Shown: in pieces, positions 60,272-64,000 of the stretch
How the letters are laid out: each line of letters opens with the position of its first letter
Numbering within the stretch: the stretch's first letter is position 1
The notes under the pieces: model-generated
Seen by the model: the letters and a program-made list of their open reading frames with translations, nothing else
Told to the model about the DNA's origin: nothing
Database searches by the model: none
Translations under genes and position numbers: made by a program
Assembly: GCF_003583365.1 (NCBI RefSeq)
Contig: NZ_QXED01000002.1
Span: 620,001 to 684,000, forward strand
Reading direction: 5' to 3'
Length of the DNA stretch: 64,000 bases
Source of the DNA: Fibrisoma montanum
GTDB lineage: Bacteria; Bacteroidota; Bacteroidia; Cytophagales; Spirosomataceae

Positions 60272-61174
60272 ATGCTGCAGATTGCTTTTGCGCCTGTTTA
60301 CAGGCACCCGTTACCGGAAGGCCACCGCTTTCCGATGGTTAAATACGAACTCATTCACGAGCAACTGCTGTACGAAGGCACCTGTACGGATGCTAACTTC
60401 TTTCGCCCGCAGCCCGTCGACGACCGCTGGGTACTGGGTGTGCATACGGCCGCTTACGTCCGGCAGCTCCAGACGCTGAGCGTCGACCCGAAAATGGTGC
60501 GTCGAATTGGCTTTCCGCTGTCGGCGGGGCTGATTGAACGCGAGTGGGTAATCACACAGGGCACCATCGACTGCACCCACAAAGCCCGGCGCGACGGCGT
60601 GGCAATGAACGTAGCGGGGGGGACCCACCACGCATTTCCGGATAAAGGCGAAGGCTTTTGTCTGCTGAACGACGTCGGCGTAGCCGCTCATTACCTGCTT
60701 GTCACCGAACAGGCCCGGCAAATCCTCGTGATTGACCTCGACGTGCATCAGGGCAACGGAACGGCCGTCATGTTTCAGCACGAGCCCCGGGTGTTTACCT
60801 TCAGTATGCACGGTAAAGACAATTACCCGTTGCACAAGGAGCGATCGGATCTGGATGTTGAATTACCGACTGGTATGGACGATGAAGCCTACCTGAACGT
60901 ACTATATGATACGTTGCCCAAACTGATTCAGCGGGTGCAGCCGGATTTCCTGTTTTTTATTTCGGGCGTCGATATTCTGGCCTCCGATCGGCTGGGGAAA
61001 CTCAAGGTCAGTCGCGAGGGGTGTCGGCTGCGGGACCAGTTTGTTTTTGGAGAAGCGCTTCGGCATCAGCTGCCGATTGCCGTATCGATGGGAGGGGGGT
61101 ACTCACCCCGTATTGCCGACATCGTCGAAGCACACTGCAATACGTTCCGGATGGCGAATGAGTTGTATTTTTAA
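60272..61174 (+). CDS. Histone-deacetylase-family zinc hydrolase (acetoin-utilisation/APAH-like)
   Basis: Start at the ATG at 60272 (300 residues, MLQIAFAPVYRHPLPEGHRFP); a GTG at 60242 is less likely. The arginase/deacetylase fold has its zinc site and charge relay: AGGTHHAFPDKGEGFCLLNDVGVAA (His-His pair), VIDLDVHQGNGTAV (zinc Asp and His) and FFISGVDILASDRLGKLKVS (second Asp), then MGGGYS with a Gly-rich loop. Bacterial members deacetylate small amines or lysine. The stop codon is 3 bp before a 32-bp inverted repeat. Confidence 0.92.
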   Translation: MLQIAFAPVYRHPLPEGHRFPMVKYELIHEQLLYEGTCTDANFFRPQPVDDRWVLGVHTAAYVRQLQTLSVDPKMVRRIGFPLSAGLIEREWVITQGTIDCTHKARRDGVAMNVAGGTHHAFPDKGEGFCLLNDVGVAAHYLLVTEQARQILVIDLDVHQGNGTAVMFQHEPRVFTFSMHGKDNYPLHKERSDLDVELPTGMDDEAYLNVLYDTLPKLIQRVQPDFLFFISGVDILASDRLGKLKVSREGCRLRDQFVFGEALRHQLPIAVSMGGGYSPRIADIVEAHCNTFRMANELYF

Positions 61175-61177
61175 AAG

Positions 61178-61264
61178 GGAGAAAAGGAGGAAGGGGAGGA
61201 AAGGAGAAAGGAAACAGTGAAGTTAAATCCCTTTTCTCCTTTCCTCCCCTTCCTCCTTTTCTCC
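61178..61264. repeat. Perfect 32-bp purine/pyrimidine inverted repeat
   Basis: 61178-61209 is all purine and its exact reverse complement is 61233-61264, with a 23-nt loop. It fills the gap between two convergent genes (stops at 61174 and 61270). It may act as a two-way terminator, but the stem is far longer than needed and has no T run. Confidence 0.85.
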
Positions 61265-61269
61265 TCCCA

Positions 61270-61758
61270 TCATGCCTTCGTTGCCTGCTGGTTAACTTTG
61301 CCGGTAGCAATGCGGGTCAGTTTCTCGTCCGTCGATTTTTCTTCCTGAAGGGTTTGCTCCAGCAGGTCGGCGATTTCCTGCTGACCCGCCTGCTGGGCCA
61401 TAGTGCGGGCCGTTCCGTAGCCGGCAATCTCGTAGTGCTCCATTTTCTGAGCAGCACCGATGATGGCTGCGTCGGCCAGTTGATCATCTTCCAGCTGGTC
61501 AAGCAGATCTTGGGCTTCTTCGATCAATCCCTGCATGCCCATGCAGGTTTCACCTTCTGTGCTGATGCCCATTTTCTGAGCGATCTGCTCCAGACGCTTT
61601 ACCTGTTGTTCCGTTTCGCGCTGGTGCGTATCAAACGCCTGACGTAGTTCGGCATTCTGAACCCGCGAAGCCAGTTGTGGCATGGCTTCCAGAGCCTGTG
61701 TTTCGGCGGAGTACAAGTCCTGGATCATGTGCTCCATCAATTCATTAACGGTTTTCAT
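61270..61758 (-). CDS. DUF892 ferritin-like protein
   Basis: Protein of 162 residues with the four-helix DUF892 fold: MEHMIQDLYSAETQALEAMPQL, DTHQRETEQQVKRLEQIAQKMG, AAQKMEHYEIAGYGTARTMAQQAGQ and LLEQTLQEEKSTDEKLTRIATGKVNQ. It is close in pattern to the protein at 57678-58454 but lacks the low-complexity tail. The family has Glu/His ligands in helices 1 and 3. A near-consensus -7 element, TATACTTG, lies at 61795-61802 on this strand. Confidence 0.9.
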   Translation of the reverse strand: MKTVNELMEHMIQDLYSAETQALEAMPQLASRVQNAELRQAFDTHQRETEQQVKRLEQIAQKMGISTEGETCMGMQGLIEEAQDLLDQLEDDQLADAAIIGAAQKMEHYEIAGYGTARTMAQQAGQQEIADLLEQTLQEEKSTDEKLTRIATGKVNQQATKA

Positions 61759-61880
61759 AAAGGAAGTTTATTAGAACGTTTGATTGATTGTCTACAAGTA
61801 TATAGACATCATAGAGTCAACACGGGTAAAAAATGGGTTGTTTAAAAAAGAAGGGAAAATCGACAAAGCGGACAACAAAA

Positions 61881-61915
61881 CGGCCAGCCTTCCGAGGTCT
61901 TCAGAAGGCTGGCCG
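61881..61915 (-). terminator. Terminator of the response-regulator transcript
   Basis: CGGCCAGCCTTC (61881-61892) pairs with GAAGGCTGGCCG (61904-61915), 11-nt loop. On the minus strand it is followed by GTTTTGTTG, U-rich. It lies 130 bp past the stop codon at 62045. Confidence 0.7.
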
Positions 61916-62006
61916 CTAAAAAAGGAAGGGCTGAATAGTTAGTACTGTTAAAATATAGTGTGGATAGAAAGCATAACAAAGTTACTTTACGGTCTACCCC
62001 TCCACA

Positions 62007-62024
62007 ATACCCGAATCCGGGTAT
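62007..62024. promoter_or_regulatory. Palindrome ATACCCG-AATC-CGGGTAT
   Basis: A perfect 7-bp inverted repeat with a 4-bp centre, 21 bp past the response-regulator stop codon. It may be a hairpin or a LuxR-type binding site shared with the DUF892 upstream region. Confidence 0.4.
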
Positions 62025-62044
62025 ATTTACGTATCAATAGGTTT

Positions 62045-62692
62045 TTATAAACCTACCTCCAGCGCAAACCGAACCAGCTCGGCGACTGTACTGATGCCCA
62101 GTTTAGCGTAGATATTTTTCCGATGCGTTTCAATGGTATACGGACTGAGGTGCACTTTGTCGGCGATCTGTGGCGTACTTAGGCCGGCTTTGATGTGCCG
62201 GATAATTTCAACCTCTCTGGGTGAGAGCTTGTATTTTTTCAGAAACGTGTCGTCGGCGTGATTGCTGAACTGTTTCTGATCGGCCAGCTTTGGGTCAAAA
62301 TACGTATGGCCCATAGCTACCTCCCGAATGGCCGTCAGCAGTTCGTCCTTGGTGGAGGTTTTGAGCATATAACCCAGTGCGCCCGCCTTCCGGAAATCGT
62401 TGATATACCGACTTTCGCCGTACATGCTCAGAATCAGAATGTACAACTGCGGGTACTGCGCCAGCAGGAGCCGTGTGAGTTCAAGCCCATCCATCTCGGG
62501 CATGTTGAAATCGATGATGAGCACATGAGGGCGGAGCAGCCGAACCTGATGCAGCGCTTCCCGGCTGTGGTAAATCTGGCCGATAATGGTTATATCCGGG
62601 GCATCGGCCAGCATGGCCCTGAGCCCTTCACTGAACAGGCGATGATCATCAATGATGAGGATGTTGATGACTGGTGTGGTTTCCGATTGCAT
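62045..62692 (-). CDS. LuxR/NarL-family response regulator
   Basis: Start at the ATG at 62692 (215 residues, MQSETTPVINILIIDDHRLF); the frame opens at 62716. Receiver domain ~10-125 with acidic pair in IIDDHR, phosphorylated Asp in HVLIIDFNMPEMDGLEL and Lys in YMLKTSTKDEL. The C-terminal helix-turn-helix is LSPREVEIIRHIKAGLSTPQIADKVHLSPYTIETHRKNIYAKLG. It overlaps the sensor kinase gene by 44 bp, so the two are coupled. Targets unknown. Confidence 0.95.
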   Translation of the reverse strand: MQSETTPVINILIIDDHRLFSEGLRAMLADAPDITIIGQIYHSREALHQVRLLRPHVLIIDFNMPEMDGLELTRLLLAQYPQLYILILSMYGESRYINDFRKAGALGYMLKTSTKDELLTAIREVAMGHTYFDPKLADQKQFSNHADDTFLKKYKLSPREVEIIRHIKAGLSTPQIADKVHLSPYTIETHRKNIYAKLGISTVAELVRFALEVGL

Positions 62693-64000
62693 CATAGGGC
62701 ACGTCGAGCATGACAATGTAGCTTTGTTCGTTGCGATCTATGGCTAACGATGCATGCAGATATTCTGCCCTGTAAGATATATTATTTTGGCCTATACCCG
62801 GTGACAAATTCGTAGAAAACGATTGACGTGTAGGCGTTTGTGGCAAAGGAGTTTCAACAAGGATGCTTAAGTGACGCGGATGATAACCTAGCTGAACAAT
62901 GGCTAGCCCCTGTCCACTGTGTTTTAGCCCGTTCTGGATCAATTCGGTGATAATCCGGTACGTAACAAGTTCGCGCTCGGGTTCAAGCCGGCGGATTGTT
63001 CCGAACAGAATGAATTCGAACTGCATGCGGGCCGACCGGTTGACCCGATCAATCAGCTGCTGCACAACGTCGGGGAGGGCGTATCGTTCAAATTCAACCG
63101 GCATCAGGTCGTGCGTAATGACCCGCAGGTCGTCACTGGCTTTATCGATCAGCTCATACGCCTTGCTGATCTCCGGAATGGCCGTCGGAGCCGGTTCTCG
63201 CTCGCGTGCCCGTTCCAGCATGCCTTTGATGGTGGCCAGCGTATTACCAACGTCGTCGTGCAGGTCCTGGGCAATCCGCCGGCGTTCACTTTCCTGCGTG
63301 GCCAGGGTATTCTGCATCAGCCGCTGCTGGCGGTCAAACCGCTGCCGGTTAAACGCACTGACGCCCCAGGCTACCAGACCGACCAGCCCCGCCAGACTCA
63401 GCAGGATGAACCACCAGGTTTGCCAGAAAGGCGGCTGAATGCGAATCCGGACTTGCGTAATGGGCGTGAGCTGGCCCCGGGCGTCTAGGGCACGTACCTG
63501 AAACGTGTACGTACCCGACGACACATCCGCGTACCGGACGGTATTGGTTTTTGTGAGGGACACCCAGTTATTGTCAACACCGTTGAGCCGGTAAAAAAAC
63601 GAGTTGTTTCCGTCGCTGAAGTAATCGAGGGCTGCGAAGCTGATCGCAAAAGTACGCTGCTGCGACGTAAGCGTTACCTTGCCGGTTTCGCCAATGAAGC
63701 CCCCGGTTCGGTACGGTTTGTCGTTGACCTGAAAATCGGTGATACGTACCGGAACCGTAGCGTCGTAGTCGAGCTGGTTTGGCACAAAACGGTCGAGGCC
63801 GTGTACCCCGCCGAAATAGAACGTACCGTCGGAGCTGATCAGGGCGGTGAAGCTGTTGTATTCACGACCCCGGGTCATAGGAACGGGGGTTATCGTTTCC
63901 TTAGCTGGCAAAAATTTGGCCAGTCCATTATTGGTGCTCAGCCAGAACCGCCCTTTCTGATCGGGGAGCAGTGCATACACTACGTTGTTGGGGAGCCCCT
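62649..64000 (-). CDS. Sensor histidine kinase, two-component propeller type (5' end cut)
   Basis: The frame runs into the window edge; the codons above the ATG at 63980 read LPNNVV, which continues a two-component-regulator propeller repeat, so the start is outside the window. In the visible part come propeller repeats (VYALLPDQKGRFWLSTNNGLAKF), a Y_Y_Y domain (LNGVDNNWVSLTKTNTVRYADVSSGTYTFQVRA), one membrane helix (WWFILLSLAGLVGLVAWGV), the HisKA_3 box ERRRIAQDLHDDVGNTLA with His, and an ATPase domain with ELIQNGLKHSG and SPGIGQNNISYRAEYL. It senses an extracytoplasmic ligand, often a glycan, and passes phosphate to the LuxR regulator it overlaps. Confidence 0.93.
   Translation of the reverse strand, partial: GLPNNVVYALLPDQKGRFWLSTNNGLAKFLPAKETITPVPMTRGREYNSFTALISSDGTFYFGGVHGLDRFVPNQLDYDATVPVRITDFQVNDKPYRTGGFIGETGKVTLTSQQRTFAISFAALDYFSDGNNSFFYRLNGVDNNWVSLTKTNTVRYADVSSGTYTFQVRALDARGQLTPITQVRIRIQPPFWQTWWFILLSLAGLVGLVAWGVSAFNRQRFDRQQRLMQNTLATQESERRRIAQDLHDDVGNTLATIKGMLERAREREPAPTAIPEISKAYELIDKASDDLRVITHDLMPVEFERYALPDVVQQLIDRVNRSARMQFEFILFGTIRRLEPERELVTYRIITELIQNGLKHSGQGLAIVQLGYHPRHLSILVETPLPQTPTRQSFSTNLSPGIGQNNISYRAEYLHASLAIDRNEQSYIVMLDVPYDAIGNHTSHQHPHH

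Overview
The window looks like chromosome of a Cytophagales bacterium (phylum Bacteroidota), probably close to Spirosoma and its relatives. Evidence: GC content near 55%; many starts preceded by the Bacteroidota -7 promoter element TAnnTTTG and few clear Shine-Dalgarno sites; and typical Bacteroidota families (DUF5686 and DUF5916 outer-membrane proteins, a 7TM-AraC regulator, a Y_Y_Y/propeller hybrid-type sensor kinase, PD40-OmpA, bacillithiol deacetylase BshB1). The genus is inference. I saw no insertion sequence, prophage, CRISPR array or rRNA.

Layout. 1-9.3 kb: tail of an SGNH hydrolase, a small membrane protein, then a minus-strand run with a GH5-like glycosidase, an S9 peptidase, a membrane AraC regulator, a PQQ dehydrogenase with a haem c site and an AAC(3)-type acetyltransferase. 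9.5-12.1 kb (+): Crp/Fnr regulator, small beta-barrel, DUF4386 protein, beta-phosphoglucomutase. 12.2-16.7 kb (-): DUF5686 protein, a small unknown protein and a GntR regulator. 16.8-21.7 kb (+): L-rhamnose pathway (RhaEW fusion, RhaI, FGGY kinase); the GntR protein very likely controls it, because a 20-bp site is repeated with 19/20 identity before rhaEW and before the kinase. 21.7-28 kb: lipoprotein, LD-carboxypeptidase, AI-2E-type transporter, nitrilase-like protein, BshB1, beta-helix lipoprotein.

28.1-48.2 kb is one long minus-strand run. Its core (28.1-43.9 kb) appears to be a surface-glycan locus: GT39-like transferase, a transketolase split into separate N and C genes, an epimerase/GT2 fusion, a polytopic membrane protein, acyltransferase-3, GT2, a UDP-galactopyranose-mutase-like flavoprotein, a large unknown anchored protein and an AlgX/AlgJ-like SGNH protein. 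An AT-rich PIN toxin-antitoxin pair sits between the two transketolase halves. Upstream lie OmpA-PD40, an alpha-amylase lipoprotein and rpe. The split transketolase plus furanose-mutase and acylation genes is the best candidate here for an undescribed pathway (an unusual sugar in a surface polymer), but that is inference.

48.5-64 kb: ligA, dapA, a small lipoprotein, DUF5916, M14 peptidase, two tandem identical tRNA-Glu genes, two DUF892 ferritin-like proteins flanking a short-chain dehydrogenase and a histone-deacetylase-like hydrolase, and a LuxR response regulator with its sensor kinase, cut by the window end.

A recurring structural theme is long inverted repeats in short gaps between genes (29.2, 32.0, 33.5, 51.6 and 61.2 kb), with arms of 9 to 32 bp. 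Two of them share sequence, which suggests a small repeat family; the others look unrelated in sequence.
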